This document shows positions 6,675 through 16,151 of a stretch of 64,000 nt of DNA, piece by piece. The notes beneath the pieces are model-generated. The model did no database searches, had not been told where the DNA came from, and saw only the letters and a program-made list of their open reading frames with translations. Where the stretch lies: positions 1-64,000 of IMG/VR virus record IMGVR_UViG_3300022602_000084; one strand, written 5' to 3'. This stretch comes from a virus. The number at the start of each line of letters is the position of its first letter. Position 1 is the stretch's first letter. Both the position numbers and the translations under genes were made by a program.

Positions 6675-9323
6675 ATGGCACTAGATCCATCCGACTCAGC
6701 CATACTGGCACAGGCCGTTGCACAGGGCATGAAAGCCTACCACGAAGTGGGCGGGGCATCCGGCACCGGTAAAGGCAAATTTGTTACTGTTGCGGATCTA
6801 TCAGGCAACGCCGAACAGTTCAAAAAGGCTCTGCAAAATCTCACACACAATGTCAAGGATGCAGCAGTAGCTTCAAAATCGGCCTTTAACGATGTGATCT
6901 CGGCCTTCAAGGGTGGTGCAGTGTCCATGATGGACAACTCGCATGAACTAGACAAACTCAACGAGGCACTCAAAGAATCACAAACCAACATGAAGTCGGC
7001 AGCAGCCGCCAACGATGCTGCCAACATAGCATTGGAACAGAGTCGCCAAACCGAAATCAAGAAAACCAAGGCCGCCATAATTGGTATTCAAGTGGCTCAA
7101 AATTTGACCGCAGTCACTGCCGGGGTTATCAATGCTTATGTTGATTATCAGTATGCCTTAAAGAGTCTGCAGTTAGACTACGAAGCTGCACTCATTGGCG
7201 GTAAATCGGCAATAGATACCTACACCGATACTGTCAAAGGTGGCATGGATGCACAGACCGAATTGCGAAGCAGTTTATACCAAGTGGAAGAAGCTGCTGG
7301 TGGTGCGGCATTTGCCTTGGGCTTGATGTTGCCGGGATGGGGCAAAATACTGTCGTTGTTGGGCCTAGCTTTATCGGCTTGGGCAGGAGTCAACGATCGC
7401 GATCAAAAGAAACAAAACGAATTTCAGAAAAAGAATCTAGAAAACCTACGTGCCGAACTAAACAAAACAATTGATTCTTACAAACTGATCACGGAATCGG
7501 GCGGAGCTCTTGCTGGCGGCATGACCGAAATGAACGTTCTTGCCATCAAGTCTGGGTATGGTGTTAAATTATTTGGCGAAGGGTTAAAACTAAGCCGAGA
7601 CAGTATACAAAAATTGGGCATGAGTTACGATGATTCGGTACAGTTGTTGTCTAGATTTGGACAAGCTCTGCATAAAGATTACAAAGCCGGCGGAGATCTT
7701 GCCATGCAATTGGACAAGTTGGGTTGGGCCGGCGAGCACCAAATTGAAATAATGGCCGAAGTATCGGCCAAATTGAAAATGTCCGGAGATGAAAGATACA
7801 ACAACGAACAATTTGTCGCAGCACAAAGCGTTGAGTATGCCAAGACATTAAAAGTGATGACTTTAATAACTGGACAAAATGCCAAAGATGCACTCAAGAA
7901 GGCACAACAAGAATCCTTAGAAGCCGGCTTATTTGCCAAATTTGGCGGTGTTAAAGGTGCAACAGATAAACTAACTCAACAGATTGCTCAAGCCGAAACT
8001 GGGTTGGGAGCTGGCTATAAAGCCATGTATGTGGATTATATGCGTCTAGGACGATTCCGTGGTGCAGCAGCCAATATAATTGCTGACTCGGTTCCGCAAA
8101 TTAGACAAGAATTAGACTATCAAAAAGCACTCTTGAACGACACCACCAAAACTGCCGACGAGCAAAGTAAGTTATTATCTGAATCCAACGAGCGTATTAA
8201 ATTGGGTATACGAGGATATACGGCACAAAATCAATCACAAATTGATGCCTTAGCTCAAGCCGAGCAAAGCAGCGGTACCACTAAAGAAATGCTGGAAATA
8301 CTTAGTGGTGCAATACAACACAGTACCGGTGTGTACAAAGGCCAAGCAATTGACGCAGCAAAAATAGCCGAAACATCGGCGACCAACAAAGCCAAATTGG
8401 ATGATGCAGTTGCTCGAGCACAAGAAAATCAAGTGCAGGCCTTTGCCGATATGGATAAAAAAATGTCGGCATCGGTTGAGGATTTTGCCCAAAACATTGC
8501 CGACACCAAGGGCGGATTTGATGCATTGTTGACATCCATGGGAGCATTTGGCGATACACTAAATCCAAAGAGTATGTGGCAAAAGTTTGTGGACTATGCT
8601 AAAGGTTCTGGTGCAGCTACTGCACAAAGAATGCATGACCTAGGTCATGGGCGTACCAATGTTGGCTTACAAAATGCCACTGTATCTGGTGGAGGTGGAG
8701 CAGCACCGCAGTTTCGCAGAATGACCGAAGGCGGTGCTGCTGGTGCTGCTGGTGCACCTGGAGGGGCCAGCCCAAGATCGCTAGCCGACATTATTTCATT
8801 TGGTGGCAATACTGGAGACGAAGCACATTTCCGCCAAGCCGATCCTGCGTTGCAAGGTGCGTTTGTTGCAATGGCTCAAGAATATTATGAAAAGACAAAG
8901 AAAAAACTTCACATCAACAGTGCTTTTAGAAGTTTGCAAGAACAAACTAATGTAGTATCAACGTCGGGAATGAAGGCCAAACCCGGACATAGTTTACACG
9001 AACGTGGCAAGGCATTAGACATTAACAGTAGCGAAGTTGCCGAATTATCGGCCATGGGCTTGTTGGAACGATACAAATTTAACACCTTAGCCGGAGATCC
9101 AATGCATATCCAAATGGCCGACAATGGTGCCAATTTGGGAGTAGGCGACAGTGCTATTGTTGGTGAGATGGGTCCGGAAATTGTGTCCGGACCGGGATCG
9201 GTTACATCTAGATCGCAAACAAGTCAGGTGTTTGCTGAAATGACTAGAACACTGAAAGAAATCAGTAACACGCTCAAAAATAGCCACAGTGTGGCACGCA
9301 AAACTTTAAATGCAGTAGCCTAA
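6675..9323 (+). CDS. Tape measure protein with C-terminal M15-type peptidase domain
   Basis: An 882-residue protein with the usual tape measure make-up: an Ala/Lys/Asp-rich helical N-terminal half, a strongly hydrophobic segment near 209-238 (GLMLPGWGKILSLLGLALSAW), then long amphipathic helices. From about residue 740 there is a different domain with INSAFRS, SLHERGKALD (about 773-782) and DPMHIQM (about 809), which is the zinc-ligand pattern (SxHxxGxAxD ... H) of M15 D,D-/L,D-carboxypeptidases of the VanY type. It would cut peptidoglycan peptides during DNA entry. T4 gp29, the positional equivalent, is only about 590 residues and lacks this domain. Back-to-back position with gp26/gp51 supports the tape measure call. 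Confidence 0.8.
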   Translation: MALDPSDSAILAQAVAQGMKAYHEVGGASGTGKGKFVTVADLSGNAEQFKKALQNLTHNVKDAAVASKSAFNDVISAFKGGAVSMMDNSHELDKLNEALKESQTNMKSAAAANDAANIALEQSRQTEIKKTKAAIIGIQVAQNLTAVTAGVINAYVDYQYALKSLQLDYEAALIGGKSAIDTYTDTVKGGMDAQTELRSSLYQVEEAAGGAAFALGLMLPGWGKILSLLGLALSAWAGVNDRDQKKQNEFQKKNLENLRAELNKTIDSYKLITESGGALAGGMTEMNVLAIKSGYGVKLFGEGLKLSRDSIQKLGMSYDDSVQLLSRFGQALHKDYKAGGDLAMQLDKLGWAGEHQIEIMAEVSAKLKMSGDERYNNEQFVAAQSVEYAKTLKVMTLITGQNAKDALKKAQQESLEAGLFAKFGGVKGATDKLTQQIAQAETGLGAGYKAMYVDYMRLGRFRGAAANIIADSVPQIRQELDYQKALLNDTTKTADEQSKLLSESNERIKLGIRGYTAQNQSQIDALAQAEQSSGTTKEMLEILSGAIQHSTGVYKGQAIDAAKIAETSATNKAKLDDAVARAQENQVQAFADMDKKMSASVEDFAQNIADTKGGFDALLTSMGAFGDTLNPKSMWQKFVDYAKGSGAATAQRMHDLGHGRTNVGLQNATVSGGGGAAPQFRRMTEGGAAGAAGAPGGASPRSLADIISFGGNTGDEAHFRQADPALQGAFVAMAQEYYEKTKKKLHINSAFRSLQEQTNVVSTSGMKAKPGHSLHERGKALDINSSEVAELSAMGLLERYKFNTLAGDPMHIQMADNGANLGVGDSAIVGEMGPEIVSGPGSVTSRSQTSQVFAEMTRTLKEISNTLKNSHSVARKTLNAVA

Positions 9324-9328
9324 TCTGC

Positions 9329-9336
9329 TATAAATA
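9329..9336 (+). promoter_or_regulatory. Late promoter TATAAATA for the portal gene
   Basis: Perfect T4-type late box just after the tape measure stop, 24 bp before the gp20 ATG; the short leader carries AAGAGA as ribosome-binding site. Confidence 0.8.
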
Positions 9337-9360
9337 TACTACTACAAGAGAAATATCACT

Positions 9361-11073
9361 ATGGCCGGCTGGAAAAAGTATTTTAAAACAAGCAATCTAC
9401 CAAGCAACATCAGTCCCTTGGGCGGCGGACGCCAACCCGATCCCGGTATGCGTAACTACCAAAGTCAATTGCCCGAAGTGTATATTGGACATCCCAACCG
9501 TGTGGAACGTTACAATCAGTACGAACAAATGGACATGGACAGCGAGGTCAATGCTGCCCTGGACATTTTGGCCGAGTTCATGACTCAAAAGAACGAAGAC
9601 AATCACACCAGCTTTAGATTAAAGTTCAAAGAAACTCCCAGCGACAACGAAGTAAAAATACTCAAAGAACAACTGCAACAATGGGTCAGCCTTAACGAAT
9701 TTAACAAGCGTACATTCAAGATTGTGCGTAACGTGATCAAGTACGGAGACCAAGTGTTTATTCGCGATCCTGAAACATTCAAACTGATGTGGACCGAAAT
9801 GAGCAAGGTTACCAAAGTGATTGTGAACGAAGGCGAAGGCAAAAAGCCCGAGCAGTACCTAATCAAAGACTTGAATCCCAATTTTCAAAATTTGACCATG
9901 ACCGCAGTGGCCACAACAGACACCTACATGAATCATCCACAAACTGGTGGACCCAGCGGTGCTTATGTGCAACCACAAACACCGTTTGGTGGTGGTTCGA
10001 GATTTAGTCATGCCAAAAACGAAGCAGCAATTGCTGCCGAACACGTGGTGCATATCAGTTTAACCGAGGGCCTGGATGTGTTTTGGCCGTTTGGCAACAG
10101 TGTGTTGGAAAACATTTTCAAAGTGTTCAAGCAAAAAGAATTGCTCGAAGATTCGATCATTATCTATCGTATACAACGTGCCCCAGAACGTCGAGTATTC
10201 AAAATAGATGTGGGCAACATGCCCAGTCACATGGCCATGGCATTTGTGGATCGTATTAAAAACGAAATACATCAGCGTAGAATCCCAACACAATCGGGTA
10301 CTGGTACCAATGCCAACATGATGGACGCCACCTACAATCCGTTAAGCCAAAACGAAGATTACTTTTTCCCAGTCACAAGTGAGGGAAGAGGAAGCAGTGT
10401 GGAAGTATTCCCGGGCGGTACCAACTTGGGCGAGATCACAGACTTACGCTTCTTTACCAATAAACTGTTCCGTGGTTTGCGTATTCCCTCAAGCTATTTG
10501 CCTACCACTGCCGATGATGGTAGCCAAGCATACACAGATGGTAGAGTAGGCACTGCCTTGATACAAGAATGGCGTTTTAATCAATACTGTCAGCGTTTAC
10601 AACAAATGATTTGCGAGGCACTGGACCGAGAATTCAAATTGTTTATGCGTTGGAGAGGGTTCAACATCGACGGCAGTTTATTTGACTTGGCGTTTAACGA
10701 GCCACAAAACTTTGCACAATATCGTCAAGCCGACATTGATGCTGCACGTATAGCTACATTTACACAACTGGAACAGTATCCGTATCTTTCCAAACGTTTC
10801 TTAATGAAACGCTATTTGGGCATGACCGAACAAGAGATTAGCGAGAACGAACAGGCCTGGGCCGAAGAACGTGGCGATGTAGAAACAGCACCGGCCGAAA
10901 ATCCTGGACTACGAGGAGTTGGCGTGAGCCCGGGCGGTATACAGAGTGATTTAGACAACTTGGGCGGAGAAGCACCCGCAGGCGAAGCCGGAGCTGGTGT
11001 TGCCGAACCAGGTGCAGCCGGCCCTGGAGCCGGAGCCGGCGTCAATGCTGGTGCAGCGGCCGCTGGTCTTTAA
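9361..11073 (+). CDS. 20: gp20 portal vertex protein
   Basis: This 570-residue protein is the dodecameric portal through which DNA enters and leaves the head. Characteristic stretches are YEQMDMDSEVNAALDILAEF near the N terminus, IKYGDQVFIRDPE, RAPERRVFKIDVGNMP and YFFPVTSEGRGSSVE followed by FFTNKLFRGLRIPSSYL, all typical of T4-like gp20. The last 60 residues form an Ala/Gly/Pro-rich tail not needed for the fold. Length is close to T4 gp20 (524). It opens the head gene operon 20-core-21-22-23. Confidence 0.95.
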   Translation: MAGWKKYFKTSNLPSNISPLGGGRQPDPGMRNYQSQLPEVYIGHPNRVERYNQYEQMDMDSEVNAALDILAEFMTQKNEDNHTSFRLKFKETPSDNEVKILKEQLQQWVSLNEFNKRTFKIVRNVIKYGDQVFIRDPETFKLMWTEMSKVTKVIVNEGEGKKPEQYLIKDLNPNFQNLTMTAVATTDTYMNHPQTGGPSGAYVQPQTPFGGGSRFSHAKNEAAIAAEHVVHISLTEGLDVFWPFGNSVLENIFKVFKQKELLEDSIIIYRIQRAPERRVFKIDVGNMPSHMAMAFVDRIKNEIHQRRIPTQSGTGTNANMMDATYNPLSQNEDYFFPVTSEGRGSSVEVFPGGTNLGEITDLRFFTNKLFRGLRIPSSYLPTTADDGSQAYTDGRVGTALIQEWRFNQYCQRLQQMICEALDREFKLFMRWRGFNIDGSLFDLAFNEPQNFAQYRQADIDAARIATFTQLEQYPYLSKRFLMKRYLGMTEQEISENEQAWAEERGDVETAPAENPGLRGVGVSPGGIQSDLDNLGGEAPAGEAGAGVAEPGAAGPGAGAGVNAGAAAAGL

Positions 11074-11081
11074 CCAAAAGG

Positions 11082-11088
11082 TTAAATA
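11082..11088 (+). promoter_or_regulatory. Late promoter TTAAATA directly before a start codon
   Basis: The box ends six bases before the ATG at 11095, so a transcript begun at the usual distance would start at or next to the ATG with no leader. Confidence 0.6.
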
Positions 11089-11094
11089 CTTGAT

Positions 11095-11337
11095 ATGAAC
11101 ATTCTTGACCTATTTGAAGAATTTGAAAAGGCTCCCGAGGGCTATTACTCTGAGAAAGACGACAAGAGCACTCTTGATCTAGACAATAGTCGACAGACTC
11201 GTGTGACCTTTGACCACTTGCACCGCTTGCGAATGAGTCATGATGTCAAAAAACTCGAGCACGAGAAAAAGCTGAAACAAACAGCAAAACAGTATACCCC
11301 GGCACCAGAAGGCGGTGCCGGCGGCATGGGTCTATAG
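11095..11337 (+). CDS. Small conserved head-operon protein of unknown function
   Basis: An 80-residue charged protein between gp20 and the core protein, with a helical, Lys/Glu-rich middle (DVKKLEHEKKLKQTAK) and a Gly-rich end. Similar small genes follow gp20 in other T4-like phages; I know no function. Its ATG lies seven bases after the end of a TTAAATA late box with no Shine-Dalgarno sequence, so it may be translated from a leaderless mRNA as well as by read-through from gp20. Confidence 0.7.
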   Translation: MNILDLFEEFEKAPEGYYSEKDDKSTLDLDNSRQTRVTFDHLHRLRMSHDVKKLEHEKKLKQTAKQYTPAPEGGAGGMGL

Positions 11338-11395
11338 TTATTCCCACCAAATCCTTCAAAAACACCCCATTTAACCCCAAAATCTGCGTAGTTAA

Positions 11396-11402
11396 GTAAA
11401 TA
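11396..11402 (+). promoter_or_regulatory. Late promoter GTAAATA for the prohead core gene
   Basis: Late-type box 34 bp before the ATG at 11437; the leader contains the ribosome-binding site AAAGGAA. Confidence 0.55.
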
Positions 11403-11436
11403 ACTACACAAAGCCACTTTATTAAAGGAATTTATT

Positions 11437-12600
11437 ATGAACAAGTTTGAAAAACTAATTGAATACATCATCAATGATGAAGACGACAAAGCACGTCAAC
11501 TTTTCCACACAATAGTTGTAGAAAAGTCACGTGACATTTACGAAAACATCATGGCTGAAGAAATGGAAGAAGAAGGTCATGTTCATGGCGACCAGAACGG
11601 CGACCTAATGAAAGAATTGAGAAACGTCGACACCGAAGAGTCTACAATGGAGTCTGATGAGGAAGAGGAAGAAGAAGGTGATGAGCAACCAGGCGAAGAC
11701 GACGACACTGATTTTGATCTAGATGGAGAAGATGAAGACGGCAACCTAAGCGGTGAAGTCAATCCCGAAGCTGGCGAGCATAACGAAATTGAACAACAAG
11801 TTATGAGTGCAAACGACAAGTTAGACGAGTTGTTGGCCAAGTTTGACGAGATCGTTGGCGGACACGAAGGCGGAATGGAAGAGCCAGGAATGGAAGAGCC
11901 AGGAATGGAAGAGCCAATGGACGAAATGTACGAAGACACTGAAGAAGAGTCCAAGGAAGAGGAAGAAGAGTCCAAGGAAGAGGAAGAAGAGTCTAAAAAA
12001 GTAGAAGAATCTAAATCTGCCGAAAAGAAAAACGAAAAGAAAATGGCCAAAGCTGAAAAAGAAGAAGCCGGAAAAGCAAACATGAAAAACACCAGCAAAA
12101 AAGACGGTAAGCCATTTGAATCACGTCAACGTTCAGTAAGCGAACTAATGCGTGAGTACGTTGAAAAGATTGAAGACATCAACTTGACACCCAGCACATA
12201 CAGCGAAGGCGACCCTGTTGGAGCTGGTACAAAGACTGGTAAAGTCAAAGTTAACACAACTTATACTGGTTTGGAACAAGGTCCAGACTTTGGCGGCACA
12301 AGCGAAAACATTATTACCAAGAAAGGTCGTGAAAACGCCAATCCTGATAACAAAGCAATTCCAAAGCCCAGCAACGAGTACAACAAAGGCGAAGGCAATT
12401 TGCCCGGAGCCGGTAAGTTTAAAAATGCTCCTGGAAACAAGAAAGTTTGGGACGGAAATGAGCCAGCATACAAAGATGGCGGCGACGGACAAGGCAGAGA
12501 AACTGGTAAAAAAGCCGGTGCAGCTAAAGACGGCAATGTTTCTGTAAACAAGAAATCTGAACTAGGCCAAGCTGGTCAGCCAACTGGCAAAAAGATTTAA
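11437..12600 (+). CDS. Prohead core protein, gp67/gp68-like, with long acidic region
   Basis: The first 40 residues (FEKLIEYIINDEDDKARQLFHTIV) resemble the start of T4 gp67, a small internal core protein destroyed by gp21. Here the protein is 387 residues. The start is followed by a very acidic stretch, a run of GMEEP repeats at about 147-163, SKEEEEE repeats, a Lys-rich segment, and a Gly/Asn/Lys-rich C-terminal half. Location between gp20 and gp21 fits a scaffold core component. Whether the C-terminal half is retained in the head is unknown. The in-frame repeats are likely to vary between relatives. Confidence 0.7.
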   Translation: MNKFEKLIEYIINDEDDKARQLFHTIVVEKSRDIYENIMAEEMEEEGHVHGDQNGDLMKELRNVDTEESTMESDEEEEEEGDEQPGEDDDTDFDLDGEDEDGNLSGEVNPEAGEHNEIEQQVMSANDKLDELLAKFDEIVGGHEGGMEEPGMEEPGMEEPMDEMYEDTEEESKEEEEESKEEEEESKKVEESKSAEKKNEKKMAKAEKEEAGKANMKNTSKKDGKPFESRQRSVSELMREYVEKIEDINLTPSTYSEGDPVGAGTKTGKVKVNTTYTGLEQGPDFGGTSENIITKKGRENANPDNKAIPKPSNEYNKGEGNLPGAGKFKNAPGNKKVWDGNEPAYKDGGDGQGRETGKKAGAAKDGNVSVNKKSELGQAGQPTGKKI

Positions 12601-12617
12601 AGAGATAGGGCAATAAA

Positions 12618-13256
12618 ATGGCTTTGTACCTACGTGAGAATTTGACTTTTGACCGAGCCGGAATCAAGATTATTCTTGAGGAAGGAAAAGACGGAAAAGA
12701 AAAAAATCTCTATATGGAAGGGATATTCGTTGAAGGCGGAGTAAAGAACGCTAATCAACGAGTATATCCCGTCCACGAAATACAAAAAGCTGTGGAAACT
12801 ATCAATGGTCAAATCAAAGAAGGATATAGCGTCCTAGGAGAAGTAGACCATCCAGACGATTTAAAGATCAACCTAGACCGTGTAAGTCACATGATTGAAA
12901 AAATGTGGATGGACGGTCCTGCAGGTTTCGGAAAATTAAAAGTATTACCAACACCAATGGGCGAGCTTGTAAAAGCTATGATTACTAGCGGCGTAAAGCT
13001 AGGAGTAAGTTCCAGAGGTTCGGGTAATGTCAATGAAGGAACGGGACACGTTAGTGATTTTGAAATCATTACTGTGGATATTGTGGCACAACCCAGTGCC
13101 CCACATGCGTATCCAAAGGCGATTTACGAGTCGTTAATGAACATGCGTGGTGGTAGTAAAGTATTTGAACTAGCAAGTGAAGCTAGTCAAGATCGAAAAG
13201 TACAAAAGTACCTGAAAGAATCCTTAACCGGATTTATTAAGGAATTAAAACTGTGA
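12618..13256 (+). CDS. 21: gp21 prohead protease
   Basis: A 212-residue serine protease that sits in the prohead core and cleaves scaffold and capsid proteins after (L/I)-x-E. The family signatures are NANQRVYP (44-51), GEVDHPDD with catalytic His78, GVSSRGSG with the nucleophile at S131 or S132, and VDIVAQPSAPHA near 153-164. Size equals T4 gp21. Its TGA overlaps a GTG that starts the next gene, a mobile endonuclease, which separates it from gp22. Confidence 0.95.
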   Translation: MALYLRENLTFDRAGIKIILEEGKDGKEKNLYMEGIFVEGGVKNANQRVYPVHEIQKAVETINGQIKEGYSVLGEVDHPDDLKINLDRVSHMIEKMWMDGPAGFGKLKVLPTPMGELVKAMITSGVKLGVSSRGSGNVNEGTGHVSDFEIITVDIVAQPSAPHAYPKAIYESLMNMRGGSKVFELASEASQDRKVQKYLKESLTGFIKELKL

Positions 13257-13810
13257 CAATAGCTTACGTTTACAAATGGACACACCTGCCGACTATGATG
13301 TGGTATGTTGGTTCTCGTACAGCAAAAAATTGTCATCCAGATGATGGATATATTTGTACTAGTAAATCTGTAAAGCCAATGATATTAGAATCTAGAAATG
13401 AGTGGAAACGTGAAATAATTGATACAGGGTCAATTAAAGAAATGATTGAACTTGAAACAGAAATTTTACAAATATTTGATGCAAAAAATGATACTAGAAG
13501 TTTTAATAAACATAACGGCGATGGTAAATTTAGTGTCGCAGGTAAAAAGATAGGTCCGCAAAGTGAGCAACATAAAGCAAACTTAGGTGTATCTAAAAAA
13601 GGACGTGTGGCATGGAATAAGGGATTGTCTGGAGATGCAAGATGCAAAAGATCAGACAACGCAAAAAGAGCAATTGGTCTATCTCGTACCGGGACTAAAT
13701 GGGACGAGAACACTAAAGCAAAAATTTCTCTTACTGAAAAGAGAACGAAACAATCGATTAAGTTTGAAATAAACAAAAATCAAAATATAAAAGGAGAATC
13801 CATATGTTAG
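13253..13810 (+). CDS. GIY-YIG homing endonuclease with NUMOD3-like repeats
   Basis: The N terminus has a GIY-YIG variant (YVYKWTH ... WYVGSR) with a Glu in IELETEIL as candidate catalytic residue. The C-terminal half carries NUMOD3-like DNA-binding repeats (SEQHKANLGVSKKGR, SDNAKRAIGLSRTG, ENTKAKISL). It begins with GTG inside the gp21 stop and overlaps gp22 by seven bases, and its codons near the end (AAA GGA GAA) form the gp22 ribosome-binding site. It is more AT-rich than the flanking head genes. This is a free-standing mobile gene inserted between protease and scaffold with no break in either. Confidence 0.8.
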   Translation: MTIAYVYKWTHLPTMMWYVGSRTAKNCHPDDGYICTSKSVKPMILESRNEWKREIIDTGSIKEMIELETEILQIFDAKNDTRSFNKHNGDGKFSVAGKKIGPQSEQHKANLGVSKKGRVAWNKGLSGDARCKRSDNAKRAIGLSRTGTKWDENTKAKISLTEKRTKQSIKFEINKNQNIKGESIC

Positions 13811-14919
13811 ATGCAATTCGACCATTGTTGGATAACGGAATTATTAACGAAGACACACGAGTTGCTATTGCCGAAGCCTGGGAAGCCAGAATCACTGAAG
13901 CAAAAGAGCAAGCACGTGCCGAACTACGTGAGGAATTCGCACAACGTTATGCACATGACAAATCAGTTATGGTTGAAGCTCTTGACAAAATGGTTACAGA
14001 AAGCCTAACTGCTGAACTACAAGAGTTCGCAGAAGAAAAACAAAAACTAGCCGAAGATCGTGTGAAGTTTAAATCTCACATGGTTGAAAGTGCAGGCAAG
14101 TTCAACGATTTTATGGTAGCAAAACTATCAGAAGAAATTAAAGAACTACGCAACGATCGTAAAATGTATGAAGCTGCCATTGGCAAACTTGAGTCATTTA
14201 CAATTCGTGCACTGGCAGAAGAAATCAAAGAATTTGAAGCAGACAAGAGAGCAGTAGTGGAAACTAAAGTTCGTCTAGTTCGCGAAGGTAAAGCCAAATT
14301 GGCTGAACTACAAAGCAAGTTCGTTGCACAATCTGCACAGGCAGTACAAGAGGCTGTAACCAGTTCGTTAGAGTCAGAATTGACTCAGCTAAAAGAAGAC
14401 GTACAAATTGCTCGCGAGAACATGTTTGGACGCCGTCTATTTGAAGCATTTGCTAGCGAGTTTGCTGGTACTCATTTAAATGAGAACAAGGAAATTCGTA
14501 AGTTACAAGGTACTGTAGAAGTACTAAGCAACAAATTGCAAGAAGCAGTAGCTGCAATACAAAGCAAAAATGCCCTAGTTGAATCAAAAGAACGTGAAGT
14601 TCGTATTATCAAGGAATCAGCAGAACGCAAAAACAAAATGAGCGAATTGTTGAAGCCATTGAATAAAGAAAAGTCGGCAATCATGCAAGACCTTCTTGAG
14701 AGTGTACAGACTGACAAATTACAGTCTGCATACGAAAAGTATCTGCCAGCAGTGCTAAACAACAGTTCGGTTAAAACTCCAGCCCCACAGGCCAAAGTGT
14801 TGACTGAATCACGTGTAGTAGCTACTGGAGATAAAACTGCTAAAGCTGCCGTTCAAGTTGAGAGTACAGAGTCTTATGACAATGTATACGAGATGCGACG
14901 TTTAGCAGGGCTTAATTAA
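13804..14919 (+). CDS. 22: gp22 prohead scaffold core protein
   Basis: The major internal scaffold on which gp23 assembles. It is 371 residues and almost entirely Glu/Lys/Ala-rich coiled coil, starting MLDAIRPLLDNGIINEDTR as in aquatic T4-like phages. It contains many L-x-E and I-x-E sites for gp21. The extreme C terminus YEMRRLAGLN carries a short motif that recurs in two other head-region proteins of this phage. Longer than T4 gp22 (269). Ribosome-binding site AAAAGGAG lies in the upstream endonuclease gene. Confidence 0.92.
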   Translation: MLDAIRPLLDNGIINEDTRVAIAEAWEARITEAKEQARAELREEFAQRYAHDKSVMVEALDKMVTESLTAELQEFAEEKQKLAEDRVKFKSHMVESAGKFNDFMVAKLSEEIKELRNDRKMYEAAIGKLESFTIRALAEEIKEFEADKRAVVETKVRLVREGKAKLAELQSKFVAQSAQAVQEAVTSSLESELTQLKEDVQIARENMFGRRLFEAFASEFAGTHLNENKEIRKLQGTVEVLSNKLQEAVAAIQSKNALVESKEREVRIIKESAERKNKMSELLKPLNKEKSAIMQDLLESVQTDKLQSAYEKYLPAVLNNSSVKTPAPQAKVLTESRVVATGDKTAKAAVQVESTESYDNVYEMRRLAGLN

Positions 14920-14945
14920 AACCCTAAAAGGAAAAAGGAAAAATC

Positions 14946-16124
14946 ATGTCACAAGTATTATTAGAAAGCCGTTGGGGCGAAACAAAAGAAGCCCTGTTAG
15001 AAGGCTTACACGGTTCTAAAAGAACAAGCATGAGCGTTATCTTAGAAAATACACGCAAAATGCTAGCTGAAAATGCAACAGCTGGTGCAACACAAGCCGG
15101 TAACGTAGCAACACTTAATCGTGTTATTCTACCAGTTATCCGTCGTGTTATGCCCACAGTTATTGCAAACGAAATCATTGGTGTACAACCAATGACAGGT
15201 CCAGTTGCTCAGATTCATACACTACGTGTACGTTACGCTGACAACATGACAGATAGCTCTCCATATGCAACATCAGCTAACGCTGGTGACGAAGCATTAA
15301 GCCCATTCAAGATTGCAGTTGCTTATTCTGGTAGTAATTCTACTGGTCAAGCTACAAGTACTGCTGCTCTTGAAGGTGTTGCTGGTAACCGTATCAACGT
15401 TCAAATCTTGAAACAAGTTGTTGAAGCGAAGACACGTAAATTGTCAGCACGTTGGACATTTGAAGCTGCACAAGATGCACAATCTATGCACGGTTTGGAT
15501 GTTGAAGCAGAAATTATGGCTGCTCTAGCACAAGAGATCACAGTTGAGATTGATCAAGAAATTCTTGGTTCACTACGTGCTCTAGCTGCTACTGACTACA
15601 CATTTGACCAATCTGCAGTATCTGGTACTGCTACATTCGTTGGTGACGAGCACGCTGCTCTAGCGGTTCTAATCAACAGAACAGCAAACTTGATTGCACA
15701 ACGTACACGTCGTGGTGCTGGTAACTGGTGTGTTGTAAGTCCTGCTTCATTGACAGTACTACAATCTGCTACAACATCAGCATTTGCACGTACTACAGAA
15801 GGTACATTTGAAGCTCCTACAAACACCAAGTTTGTTGGTACATTGAATGGTGCAATGAAGGTTTATGTTGACGGTTATGCAAACGACGGCCAATCAGTAT
15901 TGGTTGGATATAAAGGTTCTAGCGAAGCTGATGCAGCTGCGTTCTATTGCCCATATATTCCTCTAATGAGCTCTGGTGTTGTTTTGGATCCAACAACATT
16001 TGAACCAGTAGTTAGCTTTATGACACGTTATGGATATGTAGAATTGACAAACACTTCTTCATCTCTAGGTAACGCTGGCGACTACTTGGGTGAGATTGCT
16101 GTTGCAAACTTAACATTCCAATAA
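14946..16124 (+). CDS. 23: gp23 major capsid protein
   Basis: The hexamer-forming capsid protein. Start and key stretches (LLESRWG, VILENTRKMLAE, RRVMPTVIANEIIGVQPMTGP, TRKLSARWTFEAAQD, EIDQEILGSL, FYCPYIPLM) are typical of gp23. It is only 392 residues versus 521 in T4, so surface insertions are missing. LAE at 40-42 is a gp21 cleavage consensus, predicting a 42-residue propeptide and a mature protein of about 350 residues. Codon use is smoother than in neighbours, as in highly expressed genes. It is followed by two hairpins including a strong terminator. Confidence 0.96.
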   Translation: MSQVLLESRWGETKEALLEGLHGSKRTSMSVILENTRKMLAENATAGATQAGNVATLNRVILPVIRRVMPTVIANEIIGVQPMTGPVAQIHTLRVRYADNMTDSSPYATSANAGDEALSPFKIAVAYSGSNSTGQATSTAALEGVAGNRINVQILKQVVEAKTRKLSARWTFEAAQDAQSMHGLDVEAEIMAALAQEITVEIDQEILGSLRALAATDYTFDQSAVSGTATFVGDEHAALAVLINRTANLIAQRTRRGAGNWCVVSPASLTVLQSATTSAFARTTEGTFEAPTNTKFVGTLNGAMKVYVDGYANDGQSVLVGYKGSSEADAAAFYCPYIPLMSSGVVLDPTTFEPVVSFMTRYGYVELTNTSSSLGNAGDYLGEIAVANLTFQ

Positions 16125-16140
16125 TCAAGCAACGCTTGAT
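16124..16140 (+). repeat. Perfect hairpin at the gp23 stop codon
   Basis: ATCAAGC and GCTTGAT form a 7 bp stem with an AAC loop directly after the stop. There is no T tract, so it may protect the gp23 mRNA 3' end from exonucleases rather than terminate transcription. Confidence 0.5.
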
Positions 16141-16151
16141 CAAGGAAATTC

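Noticed and set aside
11583-12098. Minus-strand 171-codon frame rich in Ser
   Set aside because: It is the complement of the acidic GAA/GAG-rich stretch of the core protein and has no promoter or family match.
13253-13810. Group I intron between gp21 and gp22
   Set aside because: Both flanking genes are complete and overlap the endonuclease gene, leaving no room for intron RNA, so the element is free-standing.
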